Part shown: piece after piece, positions 41,195 to 57,000 of the stretch
Layout of the letters: every line of letters begins with the position of its first letter
How positions within the stretch are numbered: position 1 is the first letter of the stretch
DNA from: Apteryx mantelli
Lineage: Eukaryota > Chordata > Aves > Apterygiformes > Apterygidae
Direction of reading: 5' to 3'
DNA: 64,000 nucleotides
Assembly: GCF_036417845.1 (NCBI RefSeq)
Contig: NC_089981.1
Span: forward strand, 61,566,768 to 61,630,767
The notes under the pieces: model-generated
The model's database searches: none
The model's input: only the letters and a program-made list of their open reading frames with translations
Told to the model about the DNA's origin: nothing
Made by a program: the position numbers and the translations under genes

Positions 41195-42137
41195 TACAGC
41201 AATATGAATTGATGCTTCTTCTCTTTTTGGAAGAGACGATGCGTGTGTGTTTTGTGGGGGGTTTTTCTTGTTTGTTTTTGTTTTTTAGCAATAGCTGTTC
41301 AGAAGCTGTTAGCTACAGCTAGTGGTTTAAAAACTACATGGTGAAGCTAAAAGCATTAAGACCTTGGTCTTGCTCTGTGTTTTGGGGATTTTTTTTGTTT
41401 TTTGATTTTTAACAAATATTGTTCTTGAGTTATTTTTAAGGTGCATACTGAGATTATACAACTGTAAATCTGGAAGTGTAGTTGAGCATAGATGCACTTC
41501 AGTGTTGTGACAAGTTTGAGTTACTTGAAGTCTGTTCAACTTGAAATCACTCAGTCAAATGGTCTTAAAAGGTTCAGTTTTATGTTCTGAGATTTCCCTT
41601 TCCTCTCTTCTTACAAAAAAAAAAATATATATATATAAATCTGAAATGCAGGTGTAATGGAGGGCTTATCAGGATTACAGTCAAGACATCTAAAATTGAT
41701 CTCTTAACATTTTCATTAATTTCAACATATTTGTAAAGCTGCTTTCTGATGAAAGGCATATCTTAATTGAACTATTGTTTACATTTTTTGAATGTCGTAT
41801 AATACACAGGATGTTAAGTGTGGCTGAGTTAACCTTATTACCAAGACTTAAACTTTTGTATTTCCTGACTTTGTGGTTCTCTAAGCATGGCAAAAAGTTT
41901 TCTGCCTTGAATAGCCTTGTGTGAGTATGGTAGAAATCTAGTTTGCGCAAAACTGAGTTGCACACCTGATAATGAGGTGCTGGTAAGAAATGGCAGCTTA
42001 GAGAGAAAGAGGAAGTTGCAGCTCTAGGTGTTAGACTGTTTTCCAAAAATGTGTTGCTGTGCATGTGTGCCTTTCATAGGAGAGGAGGAATCTCTGTTCT
42101 ACTCCTAAGGTGAATGAAATGTTATTTAAAAAAATAA

Positions 42138-44525
<2,388 letters not shown>

Positions 44526-45152
44526 TAAGTGATCAGCATTGATAAAACTTGGTGTATGTTTCTCTGGTTATGTACAGTTAGTTTTAACTCCTTGTATAAT
44601 GGTAAATTGAGAAAAGCAGGGAAGTATCAGAAATTGAATGCTTGGGCCTCTTTTATTTCTAACTATTCAAATGTGTAGGGATAAAAGAAATAGGTTTAAA
44701 AAAAAATTAATACAATTTGGAAATGTGTGGTCTGGTTAAGGGGGGTCCAGTAGAGGGAAGTGTCTTTTTTAAAGAGTATTTTTTTTATGATTAAACTGAA
44801 TTTACAGCCAGTCTAGATGACTTTTCATACTTAAAAGAATAAAAGCTTTAATTTGTACCTGTATTCTGGAGTCCACTCCCAAATCATAGTCATGACAACT
44901 AATGCAGTAAGGTTTGTTATGTATTAGGGATCTGTTTGCTTAAGTACCTTAACTTTTTTTTTTTTTTTTAATTCTTCCTGTCTAAATGGGATCTTTAAGT
45001 GACTCTTACTTATCTTGTAAATGTAATAGTTTTTAGCATTTCCAGTATATAATTACTAGGTTATAGATTTGTATGATTTGAAATAATAGATATAAATAAA
45101 ATTTGACAGGATTAAAAGATACTGGATTTAAAATCACTGCTGTGATTCAGAA

Positions 45153-45184
45153 GTGATTTATTTGCTTATTTATTTATTTATTTT
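45153..45184. repeat. TTTA tetranucleotide microsatellite
   Basis: About seven imperfect TTTA units in PSMA6 intron 6. Confidence 0.8.
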
Positions 45185-45582
45185 ACTTCAAGTACATTCC
45201 AGCAACTGCCAGGTTCTCACCAAGCATGAAAGCAAGAGACCTGTGATTTACACCCTTATTTGTATCACTCTCTGAGTTCAGGGTACTGTGTGCAGCAAGG
45301 TTACGTAGTGAGTCTAACCAGAGAGACCTGGAAATCTTCCTGCTGGTGGCTCTAGGCCACGTCAGATACAGCGTACTGGACAGCCTTTTCAAAACACAGT
45401 GCATAGCTTCAGAAGTAGGAGTGAAACCATAGCAGGAGCGTAAGTTTGGGGGCTTTTTGGTTATTGCAGAAAGACCCTCGAACTATTTGTCTTATCTGAA
45501 ATTTAGGTAAGTCTTGCCTGCTGCAGCCTGGAGTTCAGTTAATTCTGCCTTGCTATTCTCTTTTGCCATTCAGTTGTTCCAC

Positions 45583-45604
45583 TTTTTTTTTTTTTTTTTT
45601 TTTT
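45583..45604. repeat. T22 homopolymer
   Basis: Twenty-two consecutive T in PSMA6 intron 6. Confidence 0.9.
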
Positions 45605-46252
45605 AAGAAAGTCCTTTGCTGCTTTAGTCTAGCTACTTAGTAGGTAGGGATTGAAGGGAGTCTTCAGACCTTTGGGTCCTACAGATGCAGACTTCTGAGT
45701 GGTTCTTAATGTTTTGAAGTTGACGTGGAGATGATGGGTGGCTTTGCATTTGATAGTGTGAGGTTTAGAATGATAGAATAGCACAGGTTTTTTGAAAATA
45801 GTTGCAAGAACTGTATGGTAAAGCTGCTCCTTTACCATTGCTGCTCCAGGGACTAATGCTAACTTTCTGTCAAAGTTTATCTATCAGTCCTTAACGTCCT
45901 TTTCGGAAAGGGTGGGTAACAACCAGAAAGGAAGGCTATGAAAATCTGTGTCCCCGTTGGAGTGATCTTACTAATTATCATACCCGTTCTTCTCACCAGT
46001 CCCAGCCTGCAAATATATTATTCATGAGGAACAACCTGTTCTTTTTCTGCTTTTGCTACCTCTTTCTCTCTAGTGCCTTTGATTCTTCCTTTATTTTTCA
46101 AGAAGAATTGGAATGTTGGATTGTGGCCTGACAGCAGTGCTTTAAAGGGCTGAAAGATGCATTATATAAAAACTTATTACATTAGGTTGAAATATTGGAG
46201 TTCAAGGGGAAGAATCATCAAAGCTATTTAAGATTTCTTTTTGTTCTTTTAG

Positions 46253-46310
46253 GATCCTTACAGAAGCAGAGATTGATGTGCACCTTGTAGCTCTGGCAGA
46301 GAGAGACTAA
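46253..46310 (+). CDS. PSMA6: PSMA6 terminal coding exon 7
   Basis: Completes codon 228 (Arg) and encodes ILTEAEIDVHLVALAERD, then TAA at 46308-46310. Human has EIDAHLV at this place. The C-terminal helix is complete. Confidence 0.98.
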
Positions 46311-46466
46311 TTAGCTTTCCTATTCCCATTGTCTGTGCTTCTGGCCAGGATATTTGGTGAAAAGAAAACACTTATTAATGGCTCTAGATTATGGGTTGAA
46401 AACAGTATGTTCTCTATATGATGTATTTTACTCTGTACAAATAAAACAGAGGTTTTTGAAATAACT
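46311..46466 (+). other. PSMA6: PSMA6 3' untranslated region (end estimated)
   Basis: A short 3' UTR ending soon after the first AATAAA. A second AATAAA near 46748-46753 could give a longer form. Confidence 0.7.
46440..46445 (+). terminator. PSMA6: Polyadenylation signal AATAAA (PSMA6)
   Basis: Canonical hexamer 130 bases after the stop, followed within 30 bases by the GT-rich stretch TTGGTGTCT. Confidence 0.8.
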
Positions 46467-49400
46467 TGGTGTCTCCTTTTAATGTAACTTTTTTTTTTTT
46501 TGACTTTCAATGCTATGAAATTGTTATTCAAAGTGCTTGGTGACTTTGAATATTTCTGTGATGATCACTTGCCTTTTAGTTGTATTTTAAGAGAAATTTT
46601 ATACTTAGTTTGAACTACATGACTCTTAGTGTAAAGTTCTATATCAGATATGTGGTATGTGCGTTTTAAGATAATTCTTAACATTTCCAGATGTTTGCTT
46701 CTTGCCCCAGGATTGAAAGGCTTATAACACTGCTCTTTTACGTATGAGGAAATAAAGATCTTAATTTGCTCAGGTTTGAATGAGGATGTAGGACAGAAGT
46801 TGAAGGAAAAAAAATGAGCTGGGATTTCCAGCTTGTTCCTCTAGCCTTCAGACTTTTTGCTTCAGATACTGAATTTAATAGACATCATCTGCTACAATTA
46901 AGCAGTTCTAAAGCTAACACTTTTATTTAGGGGAACAAATTCTATAAGCAGTGTACTTCGGTTGTTTATCACCTACCTGGTTCGAGGCTTTGAGCAGTAC
47001 AAAAAATATTGTTGGGGCAGGGGGGAGCCAACAGGCAAAGTCCATCAACAAGAATATCTTTGAGAAGCTATTCTCCTGGCTCAGAGATTCAGAGATTCCA
47101 GGTTAGGAGAAAAAATAAGATGGCAAAAACTTGAGTCAAGGTGGAGAAAACTGCATTTCTGTTCTGCTGGAATTGAAGAGGTTTCTGCCTCAGCAGCAAA
47201 AATGGAGGTAGGAAAGCTGTGAGGGAGGAGACACTGAGGCAAAAGGGAAGAGGGCCGCCCAACACCTTAAAATATCTGGAGGTGAGTGTCATCTTGAAAG
47301 AAAGCAAAGCTAATATGACTCAATTCCTTAACCCTCATTCCTCTGCCTTGCTATTCCTGTACTGGCTTTCATTACTCTGAAATTGTCTTTGATTTTTTGA
47401 GATCTTTTAGGGAGGCTTCACAAGTTATCAGAAACTCAGATTGCTTAATTTTTTCTTCTTTTTACTTTTCAGTTAAAGCCCGTTGAATGTATATTTTAAG
47501 TACTTTGTTAGCATTATCCTTTATTAAAACAAGTATTGAATTGTATCTCCTTTACTACATTCTCATGTGATAACTGACTTGAGATTTTTATTCAGATGTC
47601 TGTCTCATGCCTCCAAAGTACTGTGAACTGTTGACTTTACAATACCTACTGAATTTCTAGTAGTGCTTCCAAATTTCATGTGTCCATTATGTCAGATACT
47701 GTAGTATAAATGAATATGATGAAGCCATACTTTCTTCTGTTTTGGGGTTGGTTATCTGAGGAGTCTGTTTTTTTGTGCAACCATGTCAGAACAAAAATTG
47801 ATAACACATTTGTAAAGGTCTGTGTTTTTTCCAAGTGACAGTTGAGTTTCTGAAACTTCCTAGGATCTGTTTCTAACACTCCAGTTGTACAACAACCTGG
47901 AACCTTGATTATCCTTAAGTTTGTTCTTGAGCAGCTTAATTATGTATACAAACTTCAGTTATGACTTCTTGAACAAAACAAAAGGAAGACAACAATCAGG
48001 CCGATGTATTACTAGAGCATATTTGCATAGTGTGTAGTATTAAGATTCCGTAAAACACCTTTAATACTAAATTTTTAAGCTTGTCTGTGACTGTATAACT
48101 CGGTTGTTTCTTCTGAGGGCAATGGGTGTTCATTCACACCTTATGCTCCTGCATGCATCACATCCCACTTGGTGTTCAGAGATGATGAAATAAGTTGTCC
48201 ATAGACTAGTATATTAATTGGGAATATTGCTGCAATTTTAATTTTGCATATCAAAAAAAGATGCAACTGAAATGCTGTTTTTACTAAATGAAAATTCATG
48301 GCTTTTTTCATATTAGTGATGAGAGTTTTTCAGTCAATTCTTTCTATCACTTAAGGTAAGAAGGGAGAGTAGATGGGGATACCTGATCTAATTAGAAAAT
48401 GCTGTGTATTACAGATACATGTGTATCGCATTCCTCACACTATGGAGCAGGTATCACGAGCAACCAAGCTGCATTAGCCATAACTGGTGTTGAGCTGTAC
48501 ATGGTATCACTTGCTGTCCCAGAACTGGCATGTGCAGAGCAGCTTGAGTATGTGTGGTATGATTCCAGCAGTTCTGGCTTGGGCAGAGAGTATCAAGAGT
48601 GATACTAGACTTGAGCTGACTCCATATATTTGTGGGTTTTTTGTGCCAAGGCTGAAAATCCTGGTAGATGTTCCTACAGTATGGATGCACTTGAACAGTT
48701 AAGCAGGAATAGGGTCAAGTCTTATTTAACCTATTAGACTCAGCTTGGTGTCAGCTGTACTAAACTTGGACTGGCTCTTCACAGCCTTGTAATTGTGTCA
48801 GTGTTATATTCCCCACGCTCTCAATCTTGGGTATAGAACGAAAGGAAATGAATGCTAAATACATCCAGTCAGCTTAGGTAAATCAGGATTTGTTAGCTTG
48901 GATTCTGCTCTATGAAAAGCACCTGGATTGCTTTTGAACCTGTGAAGAGGGCTCCAGGAGCAGTAGAGGCATGTCTTGGCAGATAGAGGTAGCTTAATGG
49001 GAAATCATGTCATAAATCATCTGTGGATCATCAGGAGTTGTTTGTGTATTCCTCCTGGAAACAAAAGGTATTAAAGCAGGTAGTAATGAATCTTTCTAGG
49101 ATTTCAGATACTTCTTAAATGCAACATCTGGTACAGATTCAGTTTCTAATGCACAACATTAGGCCTTACCTTCTCACTCCTTTAGTGATGACATTTTCTA
49201 AGTATAGAGGCCTAGACTGGGAATACATGTGGAGGGAGTGTGTGTGTATATAAGCAGTATTTTTAATGACATGAAATAATATATTACATCCCCCTTTGCC
49301 TTCTGTCTTTCTCATTAAAGAAGTACCAAAGAGTAAATGTTTTGGTTCAGTGCACATCATTTCAAAGTAAGACAAAAGAATCAGAACGATAGCTTGCTGA

Positions 49401-52400
49401 CATCTGAAGAAAAAAGTTAATTTTCCATTCTTACCTGACATGGGAGCAAATCCTACTGTTTTGAGTGCTCCAAAACAGCAAGCTTGTTGGTCAATGAAAT
49501 CGGGCTTTGTGAAGCATATCCAGTGAGAGTATTCATGTTCTCTTTTAGAAAAACACCCTACAGTATCAGAGATATTAATGGTAGGGGAGTTGCTTTTCAT
49601 TTTGCAGTCAGTCATTTTCCAGACAGGAAGTTCTTTAATTGTCATGGCTTGTTCCAGCCAGTTTTGTTAGTAACAGTTTGTTTTGTACTCTTGTTTTGCT
49701 GTGACCCAAACTATTTGAAAACAATGCAAGACATCCTGTAGTTCAGGATCCCTTGGAACAGTGAACTTAAGTCTCTCAGGCTCAGATTAAAACAATGATT
49801 GTCACATGCTTCCATTTCAGGCTACTCATGCCAGGCTGTTTAAAGAAAGTAGTATCTGGACTCTCTTTTTTCCCCTCAATCCTCACGCTTAAAAAACAAA
49901 AAACACTTTCTCCAGTCCTTTCTACTATGTATGTTTAGATAAATTTGCATCTTTTAAATGACTATCAAAATGTTTGTAAATAGTAGCAAGTACTGCTTGT
50001 TCAAACTTTTCTTAGCATAGTAATTTTTTCTCTAGTAGTAGTTATCTGTGTCAACATAGTAGCATAGAATTTTCATAGATGATGGTAAATATGGGCACTG
50101 TAATGTATCTGATTGCAAACCTGGTGAATAAATAGACCCACTATGTCACTAAGTCAAAATCCTGCTAATTGCATTTGGCAGAACTGACAAATCTAAAATG
50201 AACTGTGTGCTTCTGTTTTGGGTAAGTATCTTTCTTCCAGAAATTTTTAGAAGCTGCCAACTGTAGTTGAGTTTTTAGTCACTGTTGATTCACTAGAAGC
50301 CCTTGCTACGTTACATATCATGTCCTGGTTGATGAAATGTGTGTTGAACTAGAAACCTTTGGAGTAAAGTTTTCTAGCTGAGGCAGTAGCAGCATAGTAT
50401 GCACTGCAGATTGAGACATACAAACCAAGCTGGAAAATCTTTGTTAGTAAACTATACCTGTTTTCTCCCCCTGCCTGCCTCCCAAAAACTGACTTCTGTG
50501 ACATCTGCTGACACAGGGAGTTGTGAACATAAGGTGTTTAATCCTTTATAGGATTCCTTAGAAAGTAAAGCAACCCTTTTCCAAGTTACAGAGTTAAACT
50601 TCATAATTGTAGGAGGGCTTGAGAATTGAAATCATCTTGTTAAAGGCTAAAGCAGCTTGTCATTTACACAGAGGTTGAGGAATTCCTTGGATATTTGGGG
50701 TTTCTGTGAAAAATATTGCATAAATGTGCATGGAGATCTCTTCTGGAAATATTTATGATGATGCTCTAGCATTTGTCTAACTGTAATTCCTTCCTTTCTT
50801 TTAGCAGCCTTTTCCTATTTACAGAACTGACCCAGGTATAGGACTGGTCATTATTTAACTTTTATAAAGAAGGAGTTGTAATTCTGTAGGAGAAATGAGA
50901 TGTTTTGACTTGCTGTGAGTCTGACACTTCACTGAAAATCAGTAGGGTATGTTAGCACATAATATGAGTGTTGGTATTTAATGCAAAATTGATATTCTGG
51001 AATCTGCACACTAAGATGCTTCTGTAAGGTGCTCAGCCACCCTAAACTAGTTATCATCTCCAAATGCATAGTCACTGTCAGTAGTGAGCCATCACTAATG
51101 GGTGACATGCACTTACGCCGTTCAGGTATCTGTAGCAAATATGTTTAAGGTACAAATATGAATATTAGTGGGGAGATGCACTGAAACAAACAAGCTTGGG
51201 TACAACTCGATGCTGTATCCAATCCTGAGTAGCAGTGGGCTGCTGCTGAAAAGAGCAACCATGTTCCCCCTCCTTCCTAACATCTGAGCTAATGACTGCA
51301 GCTGCAGGGCAAGTTGGTTAAGCCAGGTAATCTGATGGAAAGTGTTTTGGATGTGGTGTGGGGAAACGGTTTAGCTTTTCCATCATACATGGCCCCTGTC
51401 TTTTGCTGGCTCTGGTACTTGTCAACCTCTTTAATCAATTCAATCACTAACAGGCTCTCTGTTTGTTTTTGTTTTTTGTTTTATCTGTTATCTGTTTTAG
51501 TGAGTTAAATTGGCCTGCTTAGGTTTCCAGCAAACGCCAAGGCTACTGCAAGGGAAGGAGTGGGATTGCATAATTGGGAGTGGGAACTCCTTCCAGTGAC
51601 AAATCAACTTGCTGTGTTGTTTGCAGCTACACTTGCCCTCCTCCCAGCTTTGATCCCAGCTATGTGTCTGCCCTCTTTCAGCACTGGTGCTCATTTAAAT
51701 CTGTTATGAGCTGTTCAGTTTACTCAGTTGATGGAAAAATTCATTTTGTTTGGTTTGATTCTCTGTTGGATTACTGACCTGAATCAACTCACTGTAGGAT
51801 GAGGTTAGCAGTAGTGCTGGAGTGAGGGAGGGAAGAGGGAAATGAGAGTACGCTGTCTCTGATTTCAAGCTGCTGCGGAAACTACAGCCTACATTACCAA
51901 AGGAGGGCAGGAAGAGGAGTATTCATATCTGATTGTCCCCTTAACAACTCTGACTTAACCTATGTGACGATACCTGGCCTACTGATGTGGCATTTGTGTC
52001 TGCCATCAGGTGACACAAGCCTTAGTTTAAGCAGCATCAAAACACCCCTTCAATACCCCTTGAATAGGCAGGTTCTAATCTGAAGGTTTCTTTGGGGATG
52101 GTGCTGTTTCAGCAGCTTCTCCCCAGTTCCTCTGCTCCCTGTTTGTTCCTGTTCCTAAACCTTGTATAGCCCAGCAATATTGAGGGCTACCTGGAGAACC
52201 TGATTTGGAAACAGGTCTGTGTTAGAAATAGTCCATCCCCAAAAGTTGTATTAATTTTATCTGGGAACTAGTTAACCTCAATCGTGGTCCTGCAAGAGTT
52301 GTATCTAGTGGTACATGGTCCTGCAGTGTTGCATAGGGGGCAGTGCAGGGACAGGAATCATGTGCAGGGGCCAGTTAAACTAGTAGTGCATCTGATAGGG

Positions 52401-52810
52401 GTGGTAGTGAAATTCCTCCCTTGTTAGCAAATATTTTCTTTGGGGAAAGAGGGAATATTAATTGTTTGAATCAATCAATCAATCTTTGACTCAAAGATTC
52501 CAGAAAGGAGACTAACAAGAGATTGATGTGCCCTGCTGGGAAAGGGGGGTCTCAGATCAGTGCAACCTTGGGGCATGTAGGAAGATGCAACGTCTAACAG
52601 GGTGTCAAGAAAGCCTACAGCAAGTTGGATGCCAAAGTGGACAGAGGTTTTGGAATGAACAAAGTTTTTTCATTCACTTCTTTCCATCTGTGTCCTTTAT
52701 AAATCACTTGTACTTGTGCATACCTTTTTGGTGTTGTGGAGAATTTTTTTTTATTTGCATTTAATGTTAGCCTAGCTTCAGTGAACAGAATTGGAAATGT
52801 CTGGATAACA

Positions 52811-52861
52811 AAACCAAACAAAACCAAACAAACAACAACAACCCCCCCCAAAAAAAACACA
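52811..52861. repeat. AAACC/AAC low-complexity tract with C8-A8
   Basis: AAACCAAAC and AACAAC words, then a run of C and a run of A. Confidence 0.75.
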
Positions 52862-53379
52862 ACCCAAAACATTTCTAACCTAAGGATGTGGTGAACCTTA
52901 AAAACAGGCTATCAGGTCAGCTTAGTTGCTCACTGCCCCCAATGTATTCTCTAGTATCAGGGTAACAGGATACACCTATATGAAAGCTGGAGGTTTAGTT
53001 TCAAGCCTGTTATCAGAAGGGACAGGGAGAGAGAGAAGCATTTTCCAGCGATGGCCAGGAAGGCTACTTGACTTGCAGTAAGGTGGTAGAGAGTGTGCCT
53101 GAACCCTCAGCCTCTAGAGAATTTCTCAGCCTGCAGTTCCCAGTTGCTCTGCTGTGTGGTTGTCTGCACGTATGAAATGCGTGAAATGTTTGTTGAATAT
53201 TTGTTAGAAGATCGTGTGACAATATTCCCTGTTCTTGTCTCTAGGAGAAGATCCCATTAGCAACCTGTCTTACCTAGTAAGAAACCAAGTAAATATGGCA
53301 TAGACTAGTGTAAAATTAGCTCTGTAAGTGCAAAAATAGTTACATCCCCTGTGTGACAGCCATACCTATGGGGAAATCA

Positions 53380-53402
53380 TTTTATTTTATTTTATTTTAT
53401 TT
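53380..53402. repeat. TTTTA pentanucleotide microsatellite
   Basis: Four to five TTTTA units, nearly perfect. Confidence 0.85.
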
Positions 53403-55675
53403 ACTACTTGGGGTATTCTGCACTGACACCTACATCTTTTTCCCCAGGAAACAGACCTGAGTGCTTGTGTAGGTAGCTCAGTGGGGCAGCTGCTTGCAGC
53501 AAAGGTCTATAAATCAAAGGCAAGAGGTACAGAAATGGACTGCAAAATAAGGCTGGGGGAGGGCAGGGGAGAGTGGATATTGTGAATGTTCTGATATCCA
53601 GCTGACAGTTTTGATGGTCTGAGAAAGGGCATAGGATGGTCCAGAAAAGAAAGATAACAAAAATAAGTAGCAATACAAGAAGTCTATAATATGGCAAATG
53701 AGTAGCAAAGGTTGCCCCCCACACACCCCCCAATTTAAATTGGGGATTCAGTTATCAAAATAGAAAAAGAGGGTAAAATGGATTCTCCTTATGCATTCTG
53801 ATGCTGGGCTATTGGCAAATGAAAGCACGTGCAATGCATTTAGCAGGAGGAGGATTGTGAAACTGCTGTTGATTTAAAAACAAATTTTCAAAGTGATGTT
53901 ACAACTCTTATTTGAGATGTAGATGATAATGGGTGCGTGATGCTTTTCCATTTGGGTGGCAATTCAAAGCATGTATGATCACAGTGCATGAGCACTTGTG
54001 CCTTGTAACAAGAATGAACGTGTATGGATGGATAAATGCTATAATCCAGGTCTGCTGGGAGCGTGGGGCTGTCAAAAGAGCTGGCAATGCCAGATGCACT
54101 GTAAGAGCAGAACTGGCAAATGGGCTTGTGTTTCAGCTTCCAGGCTCAGACTGTTTCGTTAGGCTTTTAGCATGAGCAGTTGAGGGTGCAGCTCCACAGC
54201 ACCTTTAGCAGTTCTAAGTCAGGACTGTCTGCCTTTGCTGGCTCTGTGGCCCCACACCATCCCTTGTGCCACCAATGGTACACATGTGATCACAAGCTGA
54301 CCTAGTTCAGGGAGTTAATCTAGGCCAGTACCGGTCCTTTCTTTATTGCAAGATTAAATTTTGACTGGCTCAACTCTTTGAACCTATTCACCACACAGTT
54401 GCACAAGGTCCAGTGCCTGTAGAGAGGGGAGGATAAGAGCTTGTGGAAACAGGGAGGGTAGAACCCAGCTTAGCACAGGCAGGCATTTTATCCTGTCAGG
54501 ATGTGAAAAGTGCACCCCTTGATTTGGATATGCCAAGTATAACATAGTGCGGGTTGCCATGGTTATGTTGTGTTGGTGTTTTAAACCATCTTAAGATGGA
54601 TAGTTGCCTTGGAGAATAAACAATTACTCTTTGCCACCTTCACACACAGCGCTTGTGGCGCTCTCCAGCACTAGAAGTACAGTCCTCCAGATTGTATCAC
54701 TGTGAATGAAGCAAGATATCTACAAACTGGGCTGAAGTACAAAGTGTGTGTGGCTGTTTACGTGTATACTCGTTTCAGTTTTCCATAAAACTGATGATTG
54801 TAAGGACTAGATTGAAGAGCTGCAATGACTCCCTGGAGTCTCCTTGCTCATGAAAGGCTGGGGAGGGAGTACTCTGTGTACTCATAACAAATATCATGGA
54901 GCTGCTGTGACAGGTTAGATGTGCTGGCTAGTATGTTCTTGCCTACTCTACTGTAACAGTCTGTCCTGGGTTTGTATTCTGAAGGCCTGTAAAATAAAGC
55001 AAAATCTTAAACTACATCTCTGCTAAGAGAGGTGCATTGAACACAGCTGAGTGTTTGTGATAACTGTGGAAAAAAAAATACATACTCGCTTTGGCATACC
55101 CATTGACTGTAGAGCGGGGAAAGAAAACAGCTTTGACCTTAGCAACTAAGGTCATCTGAGGATAGCCTATCTAAAAAAGAAGCCAGCCTCATACTGTTGG
55201 TGTTCTTGCTAGCCTTGTGCCATTGGCTGTGGAACAGGATGCAGAACAGCAATTTAAATATAGTTGCAGCAGAACCTGCTCAGCTTGTTTCAGCTGAATC
55301 TGTGCTTTCAAATTTTGGTAAAAATATCCCCGCATTGCTCATGCAGTGCAGTTTCTTCAATGATAGCACGGTGGGGCAAATCTTCACCAGACTTTGAGTA
55401 CTGTCATCTAACCCTGCTCAAGGCAATTCTGCCAGGCACGGTGCTTAATTCCCTTACAGCTGCAGCATTGCACTGCTGGTGGCTTCGAAGCAGCTCCATG
55501 CCACTGTTAGCAGAGAAGTATCTTCACCCTTCTTTCTTTTCTCTTCTTTATCATAAGTTATGACTATTCCAAATGTTTTCAATACATTTGGCAAGCCATC
55601 TGCACAAACTGATAAACTTCTATACACTGCTCTTGTTTTTGGGTATCTTTAAAACCTCTTAAGTCCAGATCGCAG

Positions 55676-55731
<56 letters not shown>
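55676..55731. repeat. Compound (AC)n-(AT)n-(T)n microsatellite
   Basis: Nine AC units, then twelve AT units (from 55694), then fifteen T. The order on the + strand is AC to AT to T with no spacer, which suggests stepwise C-to-T decay from one end. Confidence 0.95.
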
Positions 55732-56509
55732 GATCTGAAAGAGTAGGGAGCAGTGTTCTACCTCTGATACAAAAGTCATGAATTCTGCAGGAAGGAAGTT
55801 ATAAAATACCAGAATAATGGTGGCTTGAAATTCATCAAATCACTGCTTGTTCTAGTCCTGTCCCCTCTAAATTAATTGTGAAGCATATATAATTTCTCAA
55901 CTACTGAACTATTAACAGCAGCAAAGATTTAAGGCAGCTCCCCACCCCCAGCCATGCAGATGCCCACCCTGAAAGCAGCACCAAAGCCTTTGCCTATTTG
56001 AGGGCCACACCTATTGCAAAGGCAGGGCTCCACCCTGAAGGGAATTCCCACGCCCGCTAATTGCACAGCAGCATTAACGCTAAATATTAAACAACCTTAG
56101 TACACAAACACTAAACATTAAACAACCATAGTGCTAGTGCCTTTTATTCTCGTGCAACTTGGCCAAACTCTATCTGCTCAGTGCGAAAAGATATCATGGC
56201 CTTTGCAGGTAGGGCAATATTTTATTTCTGTGATAAACAGTGAATAATGTCTTTTCCTCCAATAAGACTGGACCAGTCTGGTCTATGCTGCTCTTATCTA
56301 TTGTGGTTAGATGGACAGTGACATCTTTTCAGCTAGGGATGTAGGTCAAACCTAATTGTGCTTTAAATATTGCAATGCAGGTAGTAACTTTACAGCGGAA
56401 TTCACCTCTGAGTTAAGTGCTCCATCTAAGAGGAGCGCTTAAATTTTGGGTCTGATCTCTTCAACAAGCTTTGTAAAGAGGCCTAACTAGGAACAAATTT
56501 GGACAAGTT

Positions 56510-57000
56510 AGAACGGGAGCGTGCAAGTGGGGCAAAGTGTCACGGCTCCACGGGGATGGCATGTGCTACGCAGGGCCGCTGCATGCTGCTCTGGAGGGGG
56601 CTCTGCTCCCTCTTCCCTCCCCAGAGCTGGGGCAGAGAGGGCAAGCTCAGCTGCGTACGGCACCCTGCGTTCCCTGCTGGCACGCTGCCCTGCCGCGCTG
56701 AGCAGCAGGAGGGAGCCGGGCTGGCGTGGGGCGCAGGGGCGGGAGGGCAGCAGGGCGCTCCCTCGCCCCCCCTTGGCGGCTCATCCTGGCCGCCCAGAAG
56801 AGCGGAGGGGAGCAAGGTGCTGGCTGGGATTGCTGAGAGCAGGGGAAGCTGCCGGGAGTGCGAGGCTCAGCTGCCGATGGTGCTCTGCAGCCGCTCGGCA
56901 GGGCTCGGGTGCAGACGGGGCTGGTGGGGACGCAGCCGCCTGCCCGAGAGCGGCTTGCCCAGTAATCCTAGGCCTGCCAGCAGCCTGTTCTAGCGTCACT
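56510..57000. promoter_or_regulatory. Orphan GC/CpG-rich island
   Basis: About 490 bases are clearly richer in G+C and CpG than the flanks on both sides, with GGGGCGGG-type GC boxes near 56735. Both borders are sharp. Overlapping ORFs on both strands (up to 236 codons on +, 91 on -) have Gly/Ala/Arg/Pro-biased content, as expected from few stops in GC-rich DNA, and I recognise no protein family. It could be a promoter of an unannotated or non-coding transcript, or an enhancer-type CpG island between PSMA6 and the next gene. Confidence 0.5.

Larger units (their letters stand above)
46470..56509. other. Intergenic region downstream of PSMA6
   Basis: Ten kilobases of ordinary lower-GC sequence. 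No gene was recognised on either strand. The only ORF of note is 159 codons on the minus strand at 49166-49645, described in the findings with a possible exon inside it. Simple repeats are listed separately. NFKBIA, the next gene expected by human synteny, was not recognised. Confidence 0.65.

Noticed and set aside
46975..47000. GGTTCGAGGCT, resembling a tRNA B box
   Set aside because: No A box at the right distance and no cloverleaf can be drawn.
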